A stretch of 64,000 bases of DNA, from the NCBI GenBank assembly GCA_046530785.1, contig JBHEQT010000008.1, forward strand, positions 21,840 to 85,839. Direction: 5' to 3'. This document shows, piece after piece, positions 32,167 through 41,548 of this stretch (position 1 is its first letter; each line of letters opens with the position of its first letter). The notes under the pieces are model-generated. The model ran no database searches and had not been told where the DNA came from. It worked only from the letters and a program-made list of their open reading frames with translations. Position numbers and translations under genes: made by a program. The stretch comes from Arsenophonus sp046530785. GTDB taxonomy: Bacteria; Pseudomonadota; Gammaproteobacteria; Enterobacterales; Enterobacteriaceae.

Positions 32167-33913
32167 AAACAAAAGAGTTATAACATATCTAGAAATATCC
32201 GTACATAAAATTATTTAATATTTTGATTTGATAACAGGGAACCATTCAAAAAGGTTTATCTAATTATAGTATTTATAAAAAATACTAACCTAATAAAAGA
32301 TTCGTATTTCAATGTCAAGAAATAAAAATAGTATTGAATTTATCTAATTCAATTTGATGGTTTCATGTAAACCATAGTGATAAATGGATTTACTCAAGTG
32401 CAAATTTATTTCTGATAGTAGTTTATCCTTCAAAAAATTGTCTAGAATAGTTCTAGATATCCTCACTAAAACCATGAATTTCTTTATTATATTTTTGAAC
32501 TATATTCATTAAAGTTTTATTAAGTATTAATATTTTATCACTGAAATATTTAACCGGATCATTATCCATTAAATGTATTTACAAATACTTAATTTTCTCT
32601 AATACTAAGATAGAAAATTTTAGATAATTATCTCTCTGGTGAAGGTATTCAGAGAGCAACTGAATAGTATTTACTAAATCCCGATTAACATCTTTCTTTT
32701 GAATTGAAATCTATATTTTTCTAGTTTCCTCCTTTATGTAAAAAACCAAGGATAACCATATAAAAAATTTATGAAGTTTAGTTTTTTTAATCTTTCATTT
32801 CCTTGTATATAACGAGAGAATATAGAAGTGATAACTTCAACCTTGTTATTATTAATAATTTTAATAAAAAATTTATACTTTCTGATGAAGTTAAGATTCA
32901 ACATTACGTTCTCTTAAAGTATTTATCAGCTTGAGAAATGACTCGATGTTTTATTTCTAGTAAAATACCAATGAAAATAAACTCATCAGATTTTGTTTTA
33001 TTTCGGAAATTCCTTTATAGATAGGATATCTATATTTACAAAATATTTTCTATTTTATCAATAGTTTTATATAACTATCTTAATAAAAAATTATCTGAAT
33101 CTAAACTTATTTTCTCTTTTATAACTAAAAATCTTAGTTCTACCATACGAGAATATTCGTTATTTAATATTTTATTTTACTAACCGAAAGTAAGATTTTA
33201 CCATTATTATTAACAATAAATGTGTTTGTAAGATAAAACTATATTTTTATCATTCAATTTTTTGATAACATTGATAACTCATAATATATCCATCTTTATC
33301 AAGATAATAAAATTATATTTATATGAACTTAATTCAATAATATTAGAAATTGAATTGTCGTTACGATTAATGATATTTTAATAAACAATTCTTTTCCATA
33401 ATTTAAGAGGTTTCTTCTATATCTTTAATATTTTCGAAAATTAAAAATCTATATAATTCTTTATAATAGATCAATTTCTCTCTAGAGTAAAATTAAAGAG
33501 TATTACTAGTTATAGATTAAAAAATAAAATTTATTTAGTAATTCGTACTTTACTTTATCAATTAATAATTGATATTATAATTGATAACTTCAATTTTAAT
33601 GGTTTATTTTAGACACTATTTTACTTTAATGAATAATAAAGTTGAGGCTTGAGTAATCAATTAATAATTAAAATATAATTATGGTTGTTTATTTCATTTT
33701 ATGCTTGACAATTTCTTATTACTGCTTGATTTAAGATCAAATTTTTATTAAAAAAATTTAAACAACTTATGTATTATTAAAAAACTATTATATTGTAAAT
33801 AGTTATAACATCTTTACGATTATTAAAAACCAATTTAATCTCAGCTTCTCATTTCTTATATTAAAAAATAACTAGTCGACGATTCAATGCAGCATCTATT
33901 TTATTATTAGACA

Positions 33914-33969
33914 AATTATCTGGATATTAAATATTTTATTATAATAAAATATTTAATATCCAGATAATT
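33914..33969. repeat. Perfect 56-nt palindrome
   Basis: Two 28-base arms with no spacer and no mismatch; the arms meet between 33941 and 33942. The half site begins AATTATCTGGATATTAAATA. It lies in the desert about 690 bases from gpsA. It can form a long hairpin or cruciform, and has no T run after it on either strand. Confidence 0.95.
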
Positions 33970-34399
33970 AATATTAATAAAACATAAAGCACTAATTAAA
34001 TTAGTTCCAATTTTAGAACGATTATCAATATAGAAATTTTAAAAACAAATCCCTTCTTTTTTCTTCTTATTTTAGTAAAAATTGTTTATTTTAATATAAA
34101 AACGTTCTTTTCAATAATATTAGTTATCATTGATAATAATATTTATTACATGATCAAATTTAATAATTATAAAAAACGATCAAAAGGATGAGATATAATT
34201 TAAAAATAGGAATATTTTACTTTTTAAATATCTTGATAAGGATTACAACCTATCTTTTATAACAAGTGAATAATGTGATAATTATCGTAAATAGTGAGCT
34301 CTTTTTTAAATATTATATAAAAGATTAAATAGTTTCTCGACTTACTGAAGTTATATTGTATGATGATTTAAGATATAGAATTTTATATCAGTAATCGTT

Positions 34400-34560
34400 T
34401 ATTTCTAGTTTTATAGGGATTCCTTAATTGACTTCTTAAATAATTAAGACTTGAATATTATCGCGAGATAAGTAACTTATTTATCAGAAGAATACAGATA
34501 ATAAAATTATCAAGATTCTAATGTTTTAAATATTTTATATAAAAATTTTTAATAAGATAC
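34400..34560 (-). pseudogene. cysE: Possible cysE fossil (serine acetyltransferase)
   Basis: Seen: reading minus from about 34480, I-S-Y-L-S-R-D-N-I then, after a few codons, I-I-stop-E-V-N-stop-G-I, comparable to CysE A-L-S-Y-M-L-A-N-K-L and A-I-R-E-V-V-E-E-A with about five codons lost. Known: cysE follows gpsA on the same strand in E. coli, and the spacing from the gpsA stop (about 180 bases) is near that expected. The left-handed-helix domain is not readable. Tentative. Confidence 0.3.
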
Positions 34561-34658
34561 TCATAATTTTTAAAGTTTAACTTCTTATTTAATTATTATT
34601 CATTTTATTTTTTTTAAATTTTTATTCTGAAATATAAAGATTCTAATCATTTTAATAA

Positions 34659-35681
34659 TCAAAAAATATATGTGTTAACAATTTCATCTTTTGTAGCTCG
34701 ACTAAATAGTGTATTTGCTGCTTCAAGTACATTTTTGTTACAATATATAACTTGATAAATTTGTTCAACAATTGGCATCTCTACGCCAACACGTTTTGCT
34801 AATGCATGAGCTTCTTTCGTATTGAAATAACCTTCAACTACCTGATCAATTTGTTTTTCTGCTTCTCTAGTTTTCATTCCTTTACCTAAAAATATACCAA
34901 ATCTTCGATTACGAGATTGATTATCGGTGCATGTTAAAACTAGGTCCCCTAATCCAGACATCCCCATAAATGTAGAAAGTCTGGCGCCCATAGCTACTCC
35001 TAAGCAGCTTATTTCTGCTAATCCTCTTGTGATAAGTGCTGTGCGAGCATTGACGCCAAATCCCATACCATCTGATATTCCTGCACCAATTGCAATGACG
35101 TTTTTGAGCGCCCCACCTAATTGAACACCGATCATATCTGAACTTTTATAAACTCTAAACCTTTTCCCGCAATGGAAAAGATGTTGCAGTTCTTCACTAA
35201 ATTCTGGATTAGAAGATGCTACTGTAATTGCTGTAGGTAAGCCTTCTGCTAGTTCTTTTGCAAAAGTTGGACCGGAAAGAACAGCTAGAGGAATTTTATC
35301 TCCGAGTATTTCTCTAGCAACCTCTTGTAATAGCCTACCAGTAGTATGTTCCAATCCTTTTGTTGCCCAAATAATGCGAGAGTGTTGTGTTAAGTAAGGT
35401 TGAATATTTTGTAAAACTTGATTAAATACATGGCTTGGAACAACGATCAATATTGTACGACTTTTGGTTATTGCTATCTTCAGAGAAGGTTCAGGTAACA
35501 AATTTTCTGGGAATGGAATATTTGGTAAGAATACTTGATTGCATCGGTCTTGTTGTAATTTTTTAATATGCTGAGGATCATGCCCCCAAAGTAAAACGCG
35601 ATGACCGTTACGAGCAAGTGTAATGGCTAATGCGGTTCCATAAGATCCAGCACTGATAACTGTTATTGAAATAGTATTCAT
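34659..35681 (-). CDS. gpsA: NAD(P)H-dependent glycerol-3-phosphate dehydrogenase
   Basis: Reduces dihydroxyacetone phosphate to sn-glycerol 3-phosphate, the backbone for phospholipid synthesis. It has 340 residues (E. coli 339). N-terminal Rossmann domain with WATKGLE near 105, SGPTFAKELAEGLPTAI near 136-152, GVQLGGALKNVIAIGAGISDG near 185-205, and FMGMSGLGDLVLTCTDNQSRNRRFG near 238-262. Oddity: the nucleotide-binding motif reads I-S-A-G-S-Y-G, so the first Gly of G-x-G-x-x-G is Ser10 (AGT, one transition from GGT). Stop TGA. AGGAAG precedes ATG. It lies 43 bases after secB. Confidence 0.96.
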   Translation of the reverse strand: MNTISITVISAGSYGTALAITLARNGHRVLLWGHDPQHIKKLQQDRCNQVFLPNIPFPENLLPEPSLKIAITKSRTILIVVPSHVFNQVLQNIQPYLTQHSRIIWATKGLEHTTGRLLQEVAREILGDKIPLAVLSGPTFAKELAEGLPTAITVASSNPEFSEELQHLFHCGKRFRVYKSSDMIGVQLGGALKNVIAIGAGISDGMGFGVNARTALITRGLAEISCLGVAMGARLSTFMGMSGLGDLVLTCTDNQSRNRRFGIFLGKGMKTREAEKQIDQVVEGYFNTKEAHALAKRVGVEMPIVEQIYQVIYCNKNVLEAANTLFSRATKDEIVNTYIF

Positions 35682-35724
35682 TAAGCTTCCTGATGATTTT
35701 CCAGATTCTTGTTTAAGTTATATA

Positions 35725-36156
35725 CTATTTTTTTAGATAGTTCATAAATAATATATCAAAATTAACAGGAGCTAAGTTTAGTTGAGGAAAAGTTCCTCGA
35801 TTAACTAAATTGCTAATGCATTCACGTGCATATGGAAATAAAATATTTGGGAAGCAAGCGCATAAATAATAAGTAATTTTGTTTTCTTTAATAGTATCGA
35901 TAGAGAATATGCCAGCTTGTTGCACTTCGCACAAAAAAGCAATTTCTTCTCCTATACTTGCTGTAACTGTGACACGTAAAATCACTTCGTAAACATGTTC
36001 ATCTAATTTAATAGAGGACGTGTCTAAATCTAATTTGCTTTCTGGGTTCCACTCTTTTTGAAAAATATTAGGAACATTTAACGTTTCGAATGAGATATCT
36101 CTAGTATAGATTCTTTGAATATGGAATGATATATCTTCATGACTTTCTTCTGACAT
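35725..36156 (-). CDS. secB: Protein-export chaperone SecB
   Basis: A tetrameric cytosolic chaperone that keeps outer-membrane and periplasmic precursors unfolded and hands them to SecA. It has 143 residues against 155 in E. coli: the conserved core is complete (FHIQRIYTRDISFETLNVPNIFQKEW near 11-36, VTASIGEEIAFLCEVQQAGIF near 62-82, CFPNILFPYARECISNLVNRGTFPQLNLAPVNFDILFMNYL to the end). The flexible C-terminal tail, which helps SecA contact, is mostly missing. The weak AAGG ribosome site is seven or more bases upstream of ATG. It sits between yibN and gpsA; grxC, which separates secB from yibN in E. coli, has been lost. Confidence 0.95.
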   Translation of the reverse strand: MSEESHEDISFHIQRIYTRDISFETLNVPNIFQKEWNPESKLDLDTSSIKLDEHVYEVILRVTVTASIGEEIAFLCEVQQAGIFSIDTIKENKITYYLCACFPNILFPYARECISNLVNRGTFPQLNLAPVNFDILFMNYLKK

Positions 36157-36230
36157 AGTCTTAATTACCTTTTAAATGCCCTTTATGATATTGAATTATA
36201 TAAAACATAATTGCTGATATGTCCGATGAA

Positions 36231-36674
36231 TTACTTTTTTCTTTTAACTAAAGGTAAATTTTCACTAGACCAACCTGTAATTCCTTCTTTTAGAATAAAA
36301 ACTCTCTCAAAACCATAGTTCACTAGTTGTTCAGCAGATTTATATTCTTTTATCCCATTCACTGAAATAAGAATAATAGGTTTTTTTTTATATTTTTCTA
36401 ATTTTTCTAATTTTTCTATATTATTCCTTTTTATTTCTGATGTAGTCAGATTAATTGAATTAATAATGTGTCCTTTATGAAAATCTTCACGGGAACGTAG
36501 GTCAATAGTAATCGCTTCTTCTTTATTAATGAGCTCTATCGCTTTGGTACAGCTGATGGTTTCTATTTTAGAAAACAAACTTTTAAAGGATAAAATAATC
36601 ACAGCGATCAACAAAGTAATCCAGGCTAAACTAAGCATTGGATGTTTATTAATAAATTGTATAATTTCTTGCAT
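36231..36674 (-). CDS. yibN: YibN: membrane-anchored rhodanese-like protein, catalytic Cys absent
   Basis: Inner-membrane protein with one N-terminal helix (about 13-31) and a cytoplasmic rhodanese domain (about 36-145). It has 147 residues (E. coli 143), collinear: MQEIIQFINKHPMLSLAW, IDLRSREDFHKGHIINSINL near 57-76, FILKEGITGWSSENLPLV near 126-143. The loop that carries Cys in E. coli (GMQCQEP) reads GIKEYKS, with Glu110 in place of Cys, so sulfur transfer is not expected; a scaffold role at the membrane may be what is kept. An in-frame triplet of the 9-base unit at 36393-36418 encodes K-L-E-K-L-E-K and explains most of the extra length. First gene of yibN-secB-gpsA. Confidence 0.92.
   Translation of the reverse strand: MQEIIQFINKHPMLSLAWITLLIAVIILSFKSLFSKIETISCTKAIELINKEEAITIDLRSREDFHKGHIINSINLTTSEIKRNNIEKLEKLEKYKKKPIILISVNGIKEYKSAEQLVNYGFERVFILKEGITGWSSENLPLVKRKK
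36393..36418. repeat. 9-base tandem repeat inside yibN
   Basis: TTTTTCTAA occurs almost three times in a row (36393-36401, 36402-36410, 36411-36418 lacking the last base). The unit is a multiple of three, so the frame is kept. Confidence 0.85.
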
Positions 36675-36768
36675 TATTTGAGATAATTAACTCCCATAAA
36701 TTTAATAATAGATAAATCTAAATTTTAAATTATATCTTTATTTATGCGCAATTACAGCCAGTTTACAT

Positions 36769-36800
36769 AAACATTAATTTTCTTTTGTAAATTAATGTTT
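36769..36800. repeat. Hairpin, 12-bp arms, 8-base loop
   Basis: AAACATTAATTT and its exact complement, about 95 bases upstream of the yibN start. Confidence 0.7.
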
Positions 36801-37815
36801 TATAGAGGAGATATTTTATAGATATCATTTAACTAATAAAAATTAATAAAGTAGTTAAAATGAAACATTAATAATAAAACTTATAGTCATTTTTAATCTA
36901 TTCTATAAATAGAAAAATTGAATTTTTTCAATATCTTAAATTAAAATTGAAAATTTACTATTTTGGGTAGGATTCGTATCATAATTTTTTTTGAATCTAA
37001 TAAAAAGAAATAGTATTGATTAAGTTGTTGTTTTTTCTATTTTTATCTTGGAATCAATTATCCATCTCTGATCGAATTATTAAAAATAAAGTAAAAATTG
37101 AAAAATCTGTTATCAACTATTATATACTATAGAAAAATGTTAAACAGTAACAATCTGAAAGAACTATTTATTTGATAACTTAAAAATTAAGAAAAATATC
37201 GTTGTTATTTCTCGAATATTAAAAGAAAGAACGTAAAAGTTTTTTAGTTAACAAAATATTTATTTAATTAAATGAACATATTATACGTTTATAAATAGAA
37301 AATAGATTTATGAATCATTATTAAAACAGAGGCTCAATGTTGAATTTTGATTTGGATAAGTAAAAGTAGACTGAGTTATCAATTAAATGTGAATTAAGAG
37401 TAATAAGAAGAACGTAATTCTAGACTAGAATATATATTAAGGTAAAAGCAGATAAAAATGATTATTAAATCACAGAAAATAATGATAAATATTAACTGAG
37501 AAATAATAAAATACTAAAAGTAAAAATAACATAAAGTTAGTAACTAAAAAAATAAAAAAAATTAGATCTTTAGAACAATATTAAAGAAAGAAAACATTTT
37601 TATCAATGAAATTTATTTCAAAAGAGGATCAAAAAATATCATCGTAATGAGATATAACGAAACACTCTTTCATATTGAAATTATCAATTCTGAAGAAAAA
37701 TAAAGTTATAGTTAAAAAAAATCTAAAGAAAGTTTCATATACTAAGTAAAGTAACAATACTGATCTTGTTAAATTAAAAATAAATAGAATTGAATAATTT
37801 GTATTGGATGAAACT

Positions 37816-37930
37816 TTAGTAGTAGATCCTGTTTAGATCTCTATCGATCGGTTTCACGCGAAAGATCCCTTCACCCATATACATTGCTGTGAATATCAAA
37901 ATTTTAAAAATAAAATAGACAATGAAAAGT
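37816..37930 (-). pseudogene. tdh: tdh fossil (threonine 3-dehydrogenase)
   Basis: Seen: a conspicuously G+C-richer island. Read on the minus strand it gives I-L-I-F-T-A-M-Y-M-G-E-G-I-F-R-V-K-P-I-D-R-D, against the Tdh segment [28 protein letters not shown]. The Y-x-G-E, V-K and final D or R positions agree, with a few codons lost; a stop follows at 37818-37816. Known: tdh follows kbl in the kbl-tdh operon, divergent from hldD in E. coli; distance and strand fit. Inference: a relic of threonine catabolism. The plus strand is also open for 81 codons (37837-38079), so coincidence must be excluded. Confidence 0.4.
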
Positions 37931-38099
37931 ATAAGTACTTAATCTTTTTGAAAGAAAAATTTAAATTCATTCCTTTTGTTGTATTTTATTTTCTAAGTAA
38001 CCCTAAATTTTATAGGATTAGTAATACATTATTAATTATGATCATGGAAATATCAGTTTTTATGATTATAAAACTAAATTAAAGCTTACTTCTCTTGTG

Positions 38100-39279
38100 A
38101 AGATCTTTCTTAATAATCTCGTTTATCTCATAAAGGGTCGTGTTAGTAAGTAATAGTAGTATATAGTGAGTAAGAAACCAATCCTTTCTTTATTTTTTAA
38201 ATTTAACATCAAAATGAAAATATTAATTCCAAGATTAGTTATGGAAATAACAGTGTTAAAAAGATCATTTAAATAAAATTTTTTATTATTAATAGATAAA
38301 AAAAAATAAATGTTGGAATAATATTCATTATGATTCAGATGTTTGTTATATTAAAAAGATAATCAGATATTTGGCTTTTTAAATAGAAATTTCTATTGAT
38401 ATTTTAGCAGAACACTCCGTAGTTTCAAAAAGTTGTTTAAGAGATTGTTAATAGAGAAGAAAATTTTAATTTTTATTATATATGAATCCAGATTCATATA
38501 TTCAACAGATTGAAAATAAACTTAATTTTTAAAAATATTCTCACTAAAATAAAGAAAATATTTATTTTCTATTGATCGAGAAAACCTTTACCTTTTAAAG
38601 ATATGAATAATTATATGAAAAGTACTTACGACTCCTAAAATTTATCGGTAATAATAATATTATGTGAATTTCTTTGGATTATTTAGGATTTTTATTTTTT
38701 AAATAGTCTGACAATAATAGAAAAAAGTTAAAATAATTTTTAAAATCTTACAATACCATCCGACAAATTACATCAAAATATTTTTGATAATATAAAAACG
38801 AAGAAAATGTTTCTAAAAAATTTACACATGTTATTTCATTTTCCATATGTATGATAAGAATATTTCTATTTCTAAGCAGAAATCTTATTCTACTATTCAA
38901 ATGGTATAACAAACATTATTTATATACCTAATAATATTAAATTAATATCCAATTAGTACACTTCTTTTAACAAAAAATAAAGATAAATTAACCAATTAAA
39001 CTGTTCGATAAAATCCTGGAGAAAAATTTTACTTAATTATTATAATTTTGAAAATGTTATCATTATTTATTTTAAAATATTACCAATAAGAAGAGGGTTA
39101 TATAGAAATTAATTTAATTATCTATTCTATTCTAGAGGATAGGCAATCCCTGCTTCTAACTTAGAACATTTATTGAGGATAAAAAAGATATTACTTGAGA
39201 AAATATTTCATTATACATTAATATAAATAAAAATTAATCATTAAGTTATATTAAATCGATTTCCATAAAATTCAATCAT
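38100..39279 (-). pseudogene. kbl: kbl fossil (2-amino-3-ketobutyrate CoA ligase)
   Basis: Seen: an ATG at 39279-39277, 242 bases upstream of and divergent from hldD, opens as M-I-E-F-Y-G-N-R-F, against the Kbl start M-R-G-E-F-Y-Q-Q-L. At 39168-39138 the codons read C-S-K-L-E-A-G-I-A-Y-P, against C-A-N-N-Y-L-G-L-A-N-H-P, the PLP-enzyme N-terminal segment, about ten codons closer to the start than in E. coli. Stops and frame changes follow. Known: kbl-tdh is divergent from hldD in E. coli. Only the N-terminal fifth is readable; the lower edge is set from gene length. Confidence 0.45.
38478..38501. repeat. Hairpin, 11-bp arms, 2-base spacer
   Basis: ATATATGAATC and its complement, in the area of the kbl-tdh fossil. 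Confidence 0.65.
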
Positions 39280-39521
39280 AATTATGATATTTCTTTTAAT
39301 TAAAAAGATTTAAGTTTTATTAAATTTTTTTGTATTTATTTTCAATAAAATCAGATAAATTATGGAATTTATTTAAGGTTGTAAATTTATCTTTAGAAGA
39401 TAAAACATCTTATTAGTTATTTTATTTGAATAAATTATATGAGTTACTCTTTTGATCTGAAATAATATTTCATCACATAAAATAAGAAAAAATTAAATTA
39501 ATTAAATATAGGTTAAATTCA

Positions 39522-40460
39522 ATGATCATTGTTACGGGTGGTGCTGGTTTTATTGGTAGCAATATTGTCAAAGGACTGAATGATATAGGACGTAACGATA
39601 TTATCGTGGTCGATAATCTTAAAAATGGAATTAAATTTATCAATTTAGTCGATTTAGATATAGCAGATTATATCGATAAAGAAGATTTTATCGATAATAT
39701 TATATCCTGCTCTAATATGGGTAAAATTGATGTGATTTTTCATGAAGGCGCTTGTTCATCAAGCAGTGAGTGGAATGGTCAATATGTTATGAATAATAAC
39801 TATGAATACTCAAAAAAATTATTTCATTATTGTATTGAGAAGGGTATTGTATTTTTATATGCTTCTTCAGCTGCCACTTATGGTGGTCGCAGTGATCGTT
39901 TTATTGAAGATTCTCAATATGAAAAACCATTAAATATATATGGTTACTCTAAATTTTTATTCGATCAATATGTTCGCAATCTCTTACCGAAGATTACTTC
40001 ACAGGTATGTGGATTTCGTTATTTTAACGTTTATGGTCCTCGTGAAGGTCATAAAGGAAATATGGCAAGCATTGCTTTCAATTTAAATAAGCAAATTAAT
40101 CAAAAGAAAAGACCAAAACTTTTTGTTGATAGTGAAAAATTTAAACGTGATTTTATTCATGTTAGTGATGTAGTATCTGTTAATTTATGGTGTTGGAAAA
40201 ATAAAATCTCTGGAATATTTAACTGTGGTAAAGGTAAGGCTGATTCTTTTCAGGAAGTAGCCGATGCAGTAATTTCTTTTCATAAAGAAAAAAATATTCT
40301 AGTGGAATACATTTCTTTTCCAGATGAATTAAAACATTTTTATCAGATATTTACACAAGCAGATCTCACTAAATTACAGAATATAGGTTATGATAAACCA
40401 TTCAAAACTCTTGAAGAAGGAATTTCTGATTATATGAAATGGTTAAATTGCAATAATTAA
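39522..40460 (+). CDS. hldD: ADP-L-glycero-D-manno-heptose 6-epimerase
   Basis: Epimerises ADP-D-glycero-heptose to the L-glycero form used for the LPS inner core. It has 312 residues (E. coli 310), extended short-chain dehydrogenase fold. The NADP-binding TGGAGFIG is at 5-12, Ser116 in ASSAATY, and the Tyr140-x-x-x-Lys144 pair in IYGYSK; GFRYFNVYGPREGHKG near 167-182 and FKRDFIHVSDV near 206-216 are intact. The ribosome site is weak (AGGT). First gene of hldD-waaF-waaC; waaF starts 20 bases after its stop. Confidence 0.97.
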   Translation: MIIVTGGAGFIGSNIVKGLNDIGRNDIIVVDNLKNGIKFINLVDLDIADYIDKEDFIDNIISCSNMGKIDVIFHEGACSSSSEWNGQYVMNNNYEYSKKLFHYCIEKGIVFLYASSAATYGGRSDRFIEDSQYEKPLNIYGYSKFLFDQYVRNLLPKITSQVCGFRYFNVYGPREGHKGNMASIAFNLNKQINQKKRPKLFVDSEKFKRDFIHVSDVVSVNLWCWKNKISGIFNCGKGKADSFQEVADAVISFHKEKNILVEYISFPDELKHFYQIFTQADLTKLQNIGYDKPFKTLEEGISDYMKWLNCNN

Positions 40461-40480
40461 GATAATTAAATGAAAATATT

Positions 40481-41548
40481 ATGAAAATACTGGTCGTTGG
40501 ACCTTCATGGATTGGTGATATGATGATATCACAAAGTCTTTACCGTACTTTGATGATCCTGCACCCAGATGCAGAAATTGATGTTATAGCACCTGATTGG
40601 TGTAGTCCACTACTAAACAAAATGCCTGAAGTAAGACATAGTATTTCTATACCTTTTGTTCATGGTCGTTTAGATATGAATCTACATCGTCAGATTGGTA
40701 TTAATTTACGTACTCAACATTACGATCAAGCTTATATTTTACCTAATTCTTTTAAATCTGTTTTGATATTTTTTTTTGTTAAAATTCCAATACGGACAGG
40801 GTGGTTTGGTGAAATGCGTTATTGGCTGCTGAATGATATTCGCATATTAGATAAAACTGCTTTTCCACAAATGATTCATCGTTATGTTTCTTTAGCTTAT
40901 AAAAAAAACACTGTTAAGAGAGCTGACGAGATCCCTAAACCAATTTTATGGCCAAAAATTTCCGTGACAAAGAAGGAAATTTTTCAAAGTAAACATACTT
41001 TTGATCTCCCAAAAGAATTACCTTTTGTCGGATTTTGCCCAGGTTCAGAATTTGGTCCAGCTAAACGATGGCCAACTTATCACTATGCTAAGCTAGCAGA
41101 ATTATTATTTACTGGTAATAGTTATCAAATTTTAATATTTGGTTCGAAAAAAGATCGCTGGATAGGTGAAAATATTTACCAATTGATTTCTGTAAATTGT
41201 CAGGAATATTGTTTTAATCTGGTTGGGAAAACAACCCTTGAGCAAGCAGTTAATCTATTAGCTTCTTGTCTGGCTGTAATAAGTAATGATTCAGGTTTAA
41301 TGCATATTGCAGCAGCATTAAATCGACCTCTAATTGCACTTTATGGGCCAAGCAGTCCTGATTTTACGCCTCCACTATCAAATAAAGTAGAAATTATCCG
41401 TTTAATAAACGGATATTATAAGGTCAGGAAAGGAAAAGAAGAAGGTGGTTATCATAAAAGTTTAATTGATATAAAACCTGAATTCGTAATCACTGCATTA
41501 ACTAAGTTATTACAGAGAATCAATAGTAATGAAAGTATTAATTGTTAA
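40481..41548 (+). CDS. waaF: ADP-heptose:LPS heptosyltransferase II
   Basis: Adds the second L-glycero-D-manno-heptose to the LPS inner core at the cytoplasmic face of the inner membrane. It has 355 residues (E. coli 348), glycosyltransferase family 9. Motifs: MKILVVGPSWIGDMMISQSL at the start, FCPGSEFGPAKRWP near 184-197, and the ADP-heptose site ISNDSGLMHIAAALNRPLIALYGPSSPDFTPP near 267-298. The C-terminal end overlaps waaC by 20 bases, so translation is likely coupled. Confidence 0.96.
   Translation: MKILVVGPSWIGDMMISQSLYRTLMILHPDAEIDVIAPDWCSPLLNKMPEVRHSISIPFVHGRLDMNLHRQIGINLRTQHYDQAYILPNSFKSVLIFFFVKIPIRTGWFGEMRYWLLNDIRILDKTAFPQMIHRYVSLAYKKNTVKRADEIPKPILWPKISVTKKEIFQSKHTFDLPKELPFVGFCPGSEFGPAKRWPTYHYAKLAELLFTGNSYQILIFGSKKDRWIGENIYQLISVNCQEYCFNLVGKTTLEQAVNLLASCLAVISNDSGLMHIAAALNRPLIALYGPSSPDFTPPLSNKVEIIRLINGYYKVRKGKEEGGYHKSLIDIKPEFVITALTKLLQRINSNESINC

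Larger units (their letters stand above)
27845..34658. other. 6.8 kb gene desert between yggT and gpsA
   Basis: No intact gene. Contains a possible rdgB trace near 28080-28280, a six-C run at 28439-28444, palindromes at 27997-28020 and 28932-28970, hairpins at 31334-31354 and 32144-32166, the 56-nt palindrome at 33914-33969, and a possible cysE trace at the right end. Confidence 0.55.
36675..39521. other. 2.8 kb desert between yibN and hldD
   Basis: Holds the tdh and kbl fossils on the minus strand, a hairpin at 36769-36800 and one at 38478-38501. E. coli gpmM and envC, which would also lie between yibN and kbl-tdh, leave no trace that I can read, and there is little room for them. Confidence 0.6.
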
